Positions 1 through 9,485 of a stretch of DNA of 64,000 nucleotides are shown here, in pieces. The notes below the pieces were generated by a model. It worked only from the letters and a program-made list of their open reading frames with translations. It made no database searches and was not told the origin of the DNA. Origin of the DNA: Myotis daubentonii (lineage: Eukaryota; Chordata; Mammalia; Chiroptera; Vespertilionidae). The position numbers were made by a program, and so were the translations under genes. Numbering within the stretch: position 1 is the first letter of the stretch; every line of letters begins with the position of its first letter. Location of the stretch: NCBI RefSeq assembly GCF_963259705.1, contig NC_081841.1:114054979-114118978 (forward strand), read 5' to 3'.

Positions 1-2889
1 GGTCTATATGCCTGTTCTTGTGCCAGTGCCTGAATGTTTTGAGTACAGTGGCTTTGTAGTATAACTTGACATCTGGTATTATAATCCCTCCAACATTGTT
101 CTTGTTTCTCAAGATTGCTGTGGTTATTCGGGGTCTTTTTTGATTCCATAGAAATTTTTGGAATATTTGTTCTAAGTCTGTTAAATAAGCTGTTGGTATT
201 TTGATAGGGTTTGCATTGAATCTATAGATTGCTTTGGGTAGTATGGCAATTTAATGATGCTGAGTCTACCAATCCATAAACATAGTATATCCTTCCACTT
301 GCATATGTCTATCTCTATCTCTTTTTTCAATGTCCTGTAGTTTTCCAAGTACAAGTCTTTTACCTTCTTGATTAAGTTTATCCCTAAATATCTAAATTTT
401 TTGTTGTAATGGTAAATGGGGTCGTTTGTTTGGTTTCCCTTTCTGAGAGTTCATTATTGGTGTATAAAAATGCCATAGATTGCCCTGATCAGTTTGGTTC
501 AGCGGATAGTGCGTGGCCTGTGGACTGAAGGGTCTTGGGTTCAATCCCGGTCAAGGGCATGTACCTTGGTTGCGGGCACATCCCCAGTGGGGGGTGTGCA
601 GGAGGTAGCTGATCGATGTTTCTCTCTCATCGATGCTTCTAACTCTCCATCCTTTCCCTTCCTCTCTGTAAAAAATTCAATAAAATATATTTTTTAAAAA
701 AATGCCATAGATTTCAGGGTATTAATTTTATATCCTGCTACATTGCTGAATTCATTTATTAAATCTAATAGTTTTCTGATGGAGTCTTTAGGGTTTTCTA
801 TGTACAATATCATGTCACCTATAAGTAGTGAACAGTTTTATTTCCTCCTTTCTAATTTGGATGTCTTTTATTTCTTCTTATCTGATCACTATGGTTACAC
901 TTCTAGTACTATGTCAAAAAGGAGTGGTGAAAGTGGGCATTCCTGTCTTGTTCTTGCTCTTATAGGAAATGGTTTTAGCTTTTGTCTATTGAGAATGATG
1001 TTCACTGTAGGTTTGTCATATGTAGCTTTTATTATGTTGAGGTATGATCCCTCTATTTCCACTTTTTGAGAAATTTTATCAAAAAAGCGTGTTGGATTTT
1101 GTCAAATGCTTTTTTTTTTTTTACATCGATTGATATGATCATGTGGTTTTCATCTCTCAGTTTGTTTATGTGATGTACCACAATTATTGATTTGTGGATA
1201 TTGTACCAGCCTTGAATTCTTGGAATAAATCCCACTTGTTCATGGTCTAAGATCTCTCTAATGCATTGCTGGATCCATTTGCTAGAATTTTATTAAGGAT
1301 TTTAACATCTATGTTCATCCGGGATATTGGTCTATAATTTTCTTTGTAGCGACTGTATTTGGTTTTGGAATTAGGGTAACACTGTCTTCATAAAAAGAGC
1401 TTGGAAGTGTTTAATCTTTCTGAATATTTTGGGAGAGTTTGAGGAGGGAAGGTGTTAGTTCTTCTTTGAATGTTTGTAAAACTCCCCTGTGAAGCCATCC
1501 AGACCAGGGCTTTTGTTTGCTGGGAGTTTTTTATTTTTTATTTTTATTACTGTTTCTATTTCATCAGTAGTTATCACTCTACTCAGGTTTTCTGATTCTT
1601 GCTGATTGAGTTTTGGAAGATTGTATTTTTCTAGGAATATGTCCATTTGGTCAAGGTTGTCCAGTTTATATGAGTAGAGTTGTTCATAGTATTTTTTATG
1701 ATCATTTTTATCTCTGTGGGGTCTGTTGTTACTTCAACTTTTTCATTTATAATTTTGTTTATTTGGATTCTCTTTGTTTCTTGGTGAGTCTGGCAAGAGG
1801 TTCATCAATCTTGTTTATCCTTTCAAAGAACCAGCTCTTGGTTTTATTGATTTTTTTCTGTCATTTATTTCTGCTCTGAGCTTTATTATTTCCTTCCTTC
1901 TACTTACTCTGGGTTTTTCAAGTTGCTCTCTTTCTCATTATTTAAGTTGTAGGATTAGATCACTTATTTCAAGTTTTTTTTTTTTTTTTTTTGAGGTAGG
2001 CCTGTAGTGCTATGAACTTCCCTCTGAGGATTGCTTTCACTGTGTCCCATAGATTTTTGGTTGCTGTGCTTTCTTCATTGTCATTTGTTTCCAGGATGCT
2101 TTTTGTTTATTATTTAATCTCTTTGGTAACCCATTCATTGTTTAATAGCATGTTTTTTAGCCTCCATATGTTTTATTGCTTATTATTGTTTTTATTGTGG
2201 TTGATTTCTAATTTCATGCCATTGTGATCTGAGAAGATGCTTGATATGATTTTAATCTTCTTGTCTATATACTAACATGTGCTCTGTCTTTGAAAATATC
2301 CCATGTGCACTTAAGACGAATGTATATTCTGTAGCTTTGGGGTGAAATCTTCTGAAGATGTCAATTATTTTCATCTGATATAGTGAGTCATTTGGGATTG
2401 CTGTTTCCTTGTTGATTTTTTGTCTAGAAAATTTTTCCAATGATGTCAATGGATTATTAAAGCCTCCTACTATGTCTTGCTGTTGATCTATCTCTCCCTT
2501 GATATATTCCAGAAGTTTTTATATGTATTTGGATGCTCCTGCATTGGGTGCATATATGTTTACCAGAGTTATATTCTCTTGTATCAATCCCTTTAGAACT
2601 ATAAAATGGTCTTCATTATCTCTTGTTATGACCTTCACTTTGAGGTCTATTTTGTCAGATATAAAAGTACCACAGCTTTTTTTTTTTCATTTCTATTTGC
2701 CTGAAGAATTTTTTCCCATCCTTTCACTTTCAGTTTGTGTGAGGCATTTGTTCTAAGGTGAGTCTCTTGTAGACAGCATATACATGGGTCATGTTTTCTT
2801 ATCCATTCAGCTATGCTGTGTCTTTTGATTGGAGAATTTATTCCATTTACTTTTAAGGTTATTATTAATAGATACTTGTTTGTTGCCAT
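1..2889 (-). pseudogene. L1-A ORF2 (endonuclease/reverse transcriptase), decayed and partial
   Basis: The start codon lies at 2887-2889 and opens MATNKYL, the typical bat L1 ORF2 start. The endonuclease N-terminus is readable ([10 protein letters not shown] near 2760-2800, which includes the metal-binding Glu of the APE-like fold). Reverse-transcriptase homology follows in several frames down to base 1. The catalytic FADD region near 805-825 is so altered that it is no longer readable as F-A-D-D. The intact protein nicks DNA and primes reverse transcription from the nick. Here the frame is broken at many places and further split by a VES, so no product is expected. Confidence 0.88.
482..697 (+). 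mobile_element. V1: VES SINE
   Basis: This is a tRNA-derived SINE with a recognisable A box (TTGGTTCAGCGGATAG) and B box (GGTTCAATCCC), a CT-rich tail body and a short A/T-rich 3' end. A 16-bp duplication, AAAAATGCCATAGATT, flanks it at 466-481 and 698-713. That shows insertion into L1-A by target-primed reverse transcription. Confidence 0.95.
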
Positions 2890-2935
2890 TTTTGTTCTTT
2901 ATGTCTGTGTTCCTTCCTCCTTTTCTTTTTCTTCT

Positions 2936-3850
2936 TTAAAGCAGCCCTTTTAGCATTTCTTGCGTTGCTGGCTTGGTGGCAATAAACTCCCTTAACCTTT
3001 CTATGTCTGTGAAGCTCTTGATTTCACCTTTAATTTTGTATGATAGCCTTGCTGGATAGAGTATGCTTGGATTCAGATCCTTTCTTTGCATCACTTTGTA
3101 TTCTACATTCCAATCCCTTCTGATCTGACAGGTTTCTGTTGAGAAATTAGTTGATAGTCTAATAGAAATCCCTTATAGATAACTTTCCATCTCTCTCTGG
3201 CAGCCTTTAAGATTCTTAATTTGTCATTGATGTTTGCCATTTAATTACAATGTGTCTTGATGTTGGTCTCTTTAGGTTTATCTTGGTTAAGACTCTGTGT
3301 GCTATGCTTTATGGACTTATGTGATTTTTTTTCCCCCAAAGTCAGGGAATTTTTCTGTCATTTCCTCAAACAGATTCTCTATTTCTTGCTCAGTTTCCTC
3401 TACTTCTGGCACCCCCATTATGTGGCTGTTGTTTTGTTTCATGTTGTCCCAAAGCTCCCTTAGGCTCTCCTCTTGCTTTTTAAGTTTTTTTTTTTTTTTC
3501 AGTTGCTGTTCTGCATGGGTGTTTTTTAATTTTTCTACCTTGTCATCTAACATGCTAATTTGGTCCTCAGCTTCTTCCAGTTTTCTTTTGAGACCTTCCA
3601 TTGTGTTCATTACTGCAGCTATGTCATTCTTCATTTCCTCTTGATTCTTATTCATGTTGGTGAAATTCTCATTCAACTCCTTATAATTCTCATTGAATTG
3701 TGTGTATTTTTCATCCAGATGTTTGAGCAACCTTCTAACCATTACTCTTAATTTTTTCTCTAACAAATTACTTACCTCCATTTCATTTAATTCCTTTTCT
3801 GGCGATTCCTCTTTTTCTGTCCTTTGGGTATTGTTTCTTCATCTCCCCAT
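2936..3850 (-). pseudogene. L1-A ORF1 (RNA-binding coiled-coil protein), decayed
   Basis: The reading starts at an ATG at 3848-3850 and ends at TAA 2936-2938 after LKGLL, the usual L1 ORF1 C-terminus. The clearest open stretch is 3317-3781 (154 residues). It holds the coiled coil (ELNENFTNMNKNQEEMKN, EAEDQISMLDDKVEKLK) and the start of the RRM region (SLRELWDNMKQNN, IMGVPE). Codon 4 is TGA, so the canonical start is closed almost at once. The family protein forms trimers and coats L1 RNA. This copy is a pseudogene. Confidence 0.86.
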
Positions 3851-5008
3851 TTTTGCTGTCCAGTTGTAATTTTTTCTATGTCTTAGATCCAACTGCTATG
3901 CTACCCAGGTTCTTTTGGGGGTGGTCCTAAGGAGTACATCCTCTCAGTCCCATGTAGTTGGTGATTTGTGGGATTCGGTGGTGCAGTCTCTCAGATCTCC
4001 TGAGGTGGGTGATCTGGTGGAGCCCCCTACTTGAGTTATTTGGGTTATCCTGATATAGTTGGGGCTTGAATGTTAGTTTCTCATCTGTGGATGAAGTTTT
4101 ATCACAGGTTGACCATGTGATTCCCCTCTGGCTCATAGTGCAAGCTGTTGTGGATGTTCTTGTGGTTCCGGCTCTTGTGGCAAGGGTTGCCTGAGGTCTC
4201 ACTGGCTTGTGGATCACTGTGGGGTCCTGGAGTCCATGGCCTGGGTGATGGGGGTCCTAGGGCCAGTGGCTGGTGTAGTAAGACTCTAGCTGGTGTGGTG
4301 TGACTCTTGACAGGGTGACATTACTCTGTGAATCACTGAGAGGGTCCCAGAGCCTGTGTTGGGGGGGGGGCAGGTACAGGCATCTGGGAGTCTGCAGATG
4401 ATGTAGCAGGACTCTAGCCAGGGTGGCTTCACTTTACTAATCACGAAGGGCACCAGGAGCCAGCAGCCAGGAAAGTGGTAGTCTTCGGATCTGCTGCTGG
4501 AGCAGAATGCCCTTGGCTGGAAAGATGTACACTCAGCAACTCTCCAAGGGGCCCAGAATGCTGTGACCAGGGAAGCAAGAATTGTAGGGTCTGCTGCTGG
4601 AGCAGCACCACTGAGGGGTCCAGGAGCTGACGGCTAGGAAGGCAGGCATCCCGGGTTCTGTGGGTCTGCGGTTGTGGCAGCACGACTTTGGCTGGAGTGT
4701 CTGCAGGGTCCCAGGTGCTGTCCAAGGTGAGTCTGGGTGGTGGTGAGGCTGGGCTCCTAGTTGCGGCTCCTCCCCCCTTTAAGATGTCATGGTTTCTGTG
4801 CCAGAGTCATGCAACCAAGAGAGTGCCTGCAGCGGTAGCAGGGGCTCCCCATCCTGTTCTGTCAGCCTGCCCTGAGACTCCTGCAAGATCTAACTGTCCT
4901 TCACTCACACATGCAGACACTACACATGTCCACACATGCCCCTTTTACTCCTTACTCACTTACATTCTCTCCCTCACTGCTGTCCTGCTGGCTCCCATCT
5001 TCTTCTCC
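3851..5008 (-). promoter_or_regulatory. L1-A 5'UTR, internal-promoter region
   Basis: This GC-rich stretch of about 1.15 kb lies upstream of ORF1. It contains loose repeats in which phrases such as GTGAATCACTG, GGGTCC(T/C)GGAG and GTAGCAGGACTCTAGC recur at roughly 100-150 bp spacing between about 4200 and 4700. L1 5'UTRs carry the Pol II promoter, and an AAGATGG motif lies at the extreme 5' end. The sequence does not resemble the 5'UTR of L1-B/E, C or D. Promoter activity is inferred. Confidence 0.6.
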
Positions 5009-5094
5009 AGGAAATAAAATCTTTAGATAGCTCCTCCCTTCAATAAAAATCAGCACTACCTGACTAATGCTGGGAAAGCTGGAATCTGGGAGAA

Positions 5095-5389
5095 TCTATA
5101 CTAATAATAGCCTAGGTGGTCGTCACGCCCTCATGCCATGATGCCCTCATGCTGTCACAAGAAGGCTGAGTGCACAGTGGGTGTGCACGGGTGGGTGGGG
5201 CCTGGAGGTCCCTCAGCTGTGTGCCACGGAGGCGGGCCGGTGGCCACTCCACATGGTGAGGTCTGGGGGTCCCGTGGCTGCGCATGCAGCGGAGGTGGGA
5301 CCCGTGGCTCCTGCCTACCTCTTTGGGGAAATCCATTGAGGAGCCCCGGGGTCCCAGGTCTCACGCAATTTCGCACGCTGGGTCACTAG
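5095..5389 (+). mobile_element. H1: short non-autonomous Helitron
   Basis: It starts A|TCTATACTAATAATAG and ends ...CACTAG|T, the expected Helitron ends and insertion between A and T. The reverse complement also reads open in several frames because it is GC-rich. These are not genes. No Rep/helicase coding is present. Confidence 0.75.
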
Positions 5390-5853
5390 TATAAAATAAA
5401 ATTTTAGGTACTCCATTTACCAGTTTACAAAAGAACATACTTGTCCTTCCTCTTGCAGGGGTGGGGCCGTACATCAGCCTTCATCTCTAAACCAGTGGGC
5501 TTGCTAAATCATTACCAAAAACACATGGCACTCAAGGCTTAGGCTATTTAAGTCAGGACAGAAAACTCAAACATGAAATATTTTCAGAAGCTTTTCTGTC
5601 TCTTTTTTATTAACCTGCCAAGATAGAAATTTCTCTGTCAACATAATTTTTGCTTGCTTGTAACTTTGTAATATCTCTGTTGGAGAAATAAAAACCCCAG
5701 ACACCCAGGGGGAGCAATCGAGGCAGGCTTCAGTTGAATGGGTCCGAGTGTGGGTCTGACAGGGAGCCAAGGGACTCTCTAGACTTCCAGGCAGAGTTTG
5801 TCAGTACCAGGGCTGAACTGAGGTGCCAGGTACCATGAGGTGCCCATATTTAA
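5390..5853. other. No gene seen; apparently single-copy sequence
   Basis: This AT-moderate sequence lies between Helitron H1 and a small L1. I see no splice-like exon, long frame or repeat that I recognise. A 67-codon minus frame at 5567-5770 has no recognisable motif. Confidence 0.5.
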
Positions 5854-5868
5854 GAGATTATGGCATCT

Positions 5869-6296
5869 TTCATCCTGTCCCCCAACCCTCCTCCTCTGTG
5901 ACAGCTACCAGTCTGTTCCCTGTGTTTCTATTTTGTTTGTCAGTTTATTTTGTTCATTAGATTCCAAATATAAGTGAGATCACATGATATTTGTCTTTCT
6001 CTGACTGGTTTACTTAACTTAGCATAATAATCTCTGGCCAAATCCCCCAAAACATATATACATAACACATAGACACAGACAACAGTGTGCTGATGGCCAG
6101 AGGGAAAAGGGGTGGGAGCTTAGTGGAGGTGGGCAAGGGGGGATGGGGATGGAAAGAGATTTTATTTGAGGTGATCACGCAGGATGCAGTGTGCAGATGT
6201 TTTATTCACTTGTACAATTGAAACATGTATAGTTTTGTCAACCAATGCCACCCCAACAAATTTAATTAAAACATAATCAATAAATAAAACAAAAAA
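5869..6296 (+). mobile_element. Short L1 3' fragment with 5' inversion (twin priming)
   Basis: Positions 5869 to about 6029 match the end of L1 ORF2 and early 3'UTR on the minus strand (SQSEKDKYHVI-type reading). From about 6030 to 6296 the following L1 3'UTR is on the plus strand and ends in an A-rich tail. The two pieces are nearly consecutive in L1 coordinates. An imperfect 15-bp duplication flanks the whole: GAGATTATGGCATCT (5854-5868) and GAAATTATGGTATCT (6297-6311). This is the signature of twin priming. The 3'UTR type is older than that of L1-B to E. Confidence 0.8.
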
Positions 6297-6311
6297 GAAA
6301 TTATGGTATCT

Positions 6312-7200
6312 GAAACCAACAATGTTAAAAAATTGAACTTTTGTGATACTATTGAGGATAAGTCCATTGACCTTATTAAAAAAAGAACTCTAATTTCAAT
6401 AATAAGGACATGAAGGAGGTTAAGAAATCTCCAAAAGAGTTGATTGCTTACATAAAGGAAACAGTTGGATAAGCTGTGAAAAGCCCAGATAAACTATGTA
6501 AGGTTGCTTACCACAGAGGGCTTATTCATCAACCTTTTTCAAATCCTTGTTAGAAAAAGAAATATTCCCCTAGAAGTGGGGGCTGTGACATGGCCAATAA
6601 TGATAATAAACCAGCTTGTGCAGCCTACCTGCTTGAAAAATTACACCATGATAATCGAACATATTTACCTAACTCCAGTGATTCTGCTTTTCACAGACAG
6701 AATGCCCATCATCAAAATACAGTTTTGTGTTTTTAATCTGAGGTTTATCTGGAACATGAAACAACAGTACATGTTTTATTCAGCAGGAATTTAAGACTGA
6801 ATTTAGCTTTAACTCTCTGGAAAAAGATAAATATAAGTAAACTTGTAGCTTATTTGGTGAGGATAGAAGACCGTATAGTGGTGGTGGCTTGCCTTCCTGT
6901 ACTTAATAATATTTTCACAGGAAGAAGAATAATACATCTCACTTGGCTGCTGTGTAGACTTGTTGCCTCTAGTAAAGTCACTACTTAAAACGAAATCTGA
7001 AGAATATATTAAGTGGACTGTAGGAGCAAGGAAATAATCTTACTTTGGTTCCAGTATATACTGGGTATATATGCTTATTTATGACAGTTACATTGAAAGA
7101 CTAAAGACCATTTGGTTACTTAAAACATGCTTAGACTATATAATTTCTGAAAACTTCTCATTAAAAACTCTGAACTGTGGAAGAAACCAAAACCCCTTTT
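6312..7200. other. No gene seen; AT-rich single-copy sequence
   Basis: This holds a 96-codon plus frame at 6504-6794 with no recognisable domain, no codon pattern that persuades me and no conserved neighbour. I see no repeat. It could contain old, unrecognisable transposon sequence or a degraded retrocopy. Confidence 0.45.
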
Positions 7201-7212
7201 AAAGCCACATAA

Positions 7213-7437
7213 GGAGCCCTAGTTGGTTTGGCTCAGTGGATAGAACGTTGGCCTGTGGACAGAAGGGTCCTGGGTTCAATTCCAGTCAAGGGCACATGTC
7301 TGGGTTGCTATCTTGATACCCAGCAGGGGGCATGCAGGAGGCAGCCGATCAATGATTCTCTTTCATCATTGATGTTTCTTTCTCTGTCTCCCTCTGTTTT
7401 CCTCTATGAAATCAATAAAAATATATTTTTTAAAAAT
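7213..7437 (+). mobile_element. V2: VES SINE
   Basis: The A box (TTGGCTCAGTGGATAGAAC) and B box (GGTTCAATTCC) are clear, and the element ends in an A/T-rich tail. A perfect 12-bp duplication, AAAGCCACATAA, flanks it at 7201-7212 and 7438-7449. Confidence 0.93.
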
Positions 7438-7449
7438 AAAGCCACATAA

Positions 7450-8189
7450 TGAAACCACTGTTAAAATCCTAACAATCTACTTCAACTTGAAATGGAAAAA
7501 TATCCTAAAGGAGCAACTTCAACTGCAATAAAGTGAAAGGGCACTCTGAGGATTGTTCACCTTTGCTACATTTGGGATGGATATGGTTAATTGGTAACAT
7601 TGTTTAAGAACTGCTGAATCTTAATGAAATCCTGTATAAGAATATATTTTATGCTATGTGAAAAATAAGACAAATTATTCCTAGGAACCACAGAGACCAA
7701 TCATCATTACTTTTTTTTTTTTTTTAAGAAAGATTGTGTTTTATAAGAAAACACTTAAATATGTAAAAAGACTTTGAAAGTTTAAAACTCATAGGAAATA
7801 ATCAATACTAAAAGTTTCTTCTGCCCACACTTAGATACTGTGTATAGAAAATGCTTTAATTATTAATAACCCAATGTATATAATACCAATATCTATTTTT
7901 TAAAATAAACTTTTTATTGTTGATAGTATTACAAATCTCTCCCCTTTCCTCCTTTTCCCCCCATTCTCCCAGCCCCTACCCACCCTCCTCATGTCTTTAC
8001 TACCCTACTGAACATTAAACCTAACCATGCTTCTGGCATAAAAATTATGAAATTAAATCAGGGATTTTTATTCATATAGAATGTTGTTAAAATTATTACA
8101 CACCACCTTTAAAACTTGGGAATATTTTTAATATCTCTGATTTTTTTTTTTTGCCAGGATCACCTGTCATGTATGAATGTGTTATCTTA
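7450..8189. other. Single-copy AT-rich DNA with a possible L1 3' stub near 7895-7990
   Basis: No gene is apparent. A T-run at 7709-7724 and a C/T-rich stretch from about 7895, with TATTGTTGATAGTATTACAA followed by CCCC-rich DNA, look like the reverse complement of an L1 3'UTR end. I cannot define a TSD, so that call is tentative. Confidence 0.4.
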
Positions 8190-9485
8190 TCTAATAAAAG
8201 AGAAAAATGGTAATTGGCGTACGACGATACCGTTTTCATTGGCTAATCAGGGCTATATGCAAATTAACTGCCAACTATGATTGGCAGTTAACTGCCAACT
8301 AAGATTGGAAGTTAACTGCCAACAAGATGGCGGTTAATTTGCATATGTAGGCACAATGCAGGGAGGCGAAAGGGAAAGCAGGAAGAAGCCCCCTGCCACT
8401 GACAGTGATTGGAAACCCAGGGGGGAGCTAAGAGCTGGGGGGCAGGGCAAAGGCGGCCCTGGGGCCGCCTTTGCCCTGCCCCCCAGCCATGATCGGAGAA
8501 TCAGGTGCCTTTGCTGCCCTGGCCAGTGATAGCAGGAAGTAGGTGTGGAGCCAGCGATGGGAGCGGGACATGGTCGAAGCTGGCAGTCCCAGGAGCTAGG
8601 GGTCCCTTGCCTGGGCCTAAAGCAGAGCCCACGATCGCGGGGCCGCTGCAGCTGCGGGTTCCCGCTGCCTGAGCCGGACGCCTCAGCCAGAGGTGTTAGG
8701 CCTGGGCAGGGGCGGAGCCTGCAACTGCGGGGAGCTGGGGGTCCCCTGCCCAGGCCTGACACCTCTGCCGGAGGCCTCAGGCCTGGTCAAGGAGCCGATC
8801 CGGTGATTGGTGATCGGAGGGTGATGAGGGTCAACTCCTCTGGCTGAGGCATCAGGCCTGGGCGGGGGGCTGAGCCGGGGATTGGGGGGATATGATGGCC
8901 CCTTGCCCAGGCCTGAAGCCTGGGTCAGAGGCGTCAGGCTTGGGCGGGGGGTGGAGCAAGCGATCAGAGGGAGATGGGGGTCCCCTGCCCAGGCATGATT
9001 CCTGGGCCAGAGGCCTCAGGCCTGGGCGGGGGCCAGAGCCAGTGATCGGGGGGAGATGGGGGTCCCCTGTCCAAGCCTGACACCTCTGGCAGAGGCGTCA
9101 GGCCTGGGCCAGGGGCTGATCAGGTGATCAGAGGGTGATGGGGGTCTACGCCTCTGGCTGAGGCATCAGGCCTGGGCAAGGGGCAGAGCCAGCAATCGGA
9201 GGGGTCTGGGGGTCCCCTGCCCAGGCCTGATGCCTGGGCCAGAGGCATCAGGCCTGGGCTGGGGGCAGAACCAGTGATGGGGGGAAATGAGGGTCCCCTG
9301 CCCAGGCCTGCCACCTCTGTCAGAGGCGTCAGGCCTGGGCAAGGGGCCGATCCTGCGATTGGAGGGTGATGGGGGTCAACGCCTGAGGGCTCCCAGTATG
9401 TGAGAGGGGGCAGGCTGGGCTGAGGGACACTCCCCCCCCCCCCCACACACACCCAGTGCACGAATTTCGTGCACCGGGCCCCTAG
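8190..9485 (+). mobile_element. H2: long GC-rich non-autonomous Helitron
   Basis: The 5' end is A|TCTAATAAAAGAG. The 3' end has the palindrome GTGCACGAA/TTTCGTGCAC followed by CCGGGCCCCTAG and then T. Both are typical of bat Helitrons. The interior contains AACTGCCAA repeats near 8265-8330 and a long GC-rich hairpin minisatellite. Several frames (8334-8762 minus, 8545-8847 plus, 9120-9461 minus) are open only because of base composition and repetition. No Rep or helicase motifs are present, so mobilisation would need an autonomous partner. Confidence 0.88.
8671..9390. repeat. About 80-bp minisatellite of hairpin units inside H2
   Basis: About nine degenerate units repeat the pattern GGTCCCCTGCCCAGGCCTGA followed by CCTC or CCTGGG and then AGAGGCxTCAGGCCTGGGC. 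Each unit centres on an inverted repeat such as CCTGATGCCT / AGGCATCAGG (near 9226-9252) or CCTGACACCTCTG / CAGAGGCGTCAGG (near 9076-9102). The spacing of like units is close to 80 bp. Confidence 0.75.

Larger units (their letters stand above)
1..5008 (-). mobile_element. L1-A: LINE-1, minus strand, 3' part outside window
   Basis: Reading the minus strand from 5008 down gives an L1 5'UTR, ORF1, a short spacer and ORF2 that runs off the left edge within its C-terminal third. The 5' end is placed near 5008, where the reverse complement begins GGAGAAGAAGATGGGAGCC, which resembles the first bases of the other full-length L1s here. Both ORFs carry many frameshifts and stops, so the copy is dead. 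A VES SINE sits in it at 482-697. Because the 3' end is off-window, no target-site duplication can be checked. Confidence 0.92.

Noticed and set aside
3257..3751. Plus-strand hydrophobic frames (F/L/S-rich) over L1 ORF1
   Set aside because: They are antisense shadows of the coiled-coil ORF1 reading on the minus strand. Similar shadows occur over every L1 and HAL1 here.
6504..6794. 96-codon plus frame in single-copy DNA
   Set aside because: No recognisable domain, no conserved codon pattern and no splice or promoter context; a frame of this length is expected by chance in AT-rich DNA of this size.
8334..8847. Open frames of 142 and 100 codons on opposite strands, Pro/Gly/Arg-rich
   Set aside because: They lie wholly in Helitron H2 and its GC-rich minisatellite. 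Both strands are open, the repeats dictate the residues, and no domain is visible.
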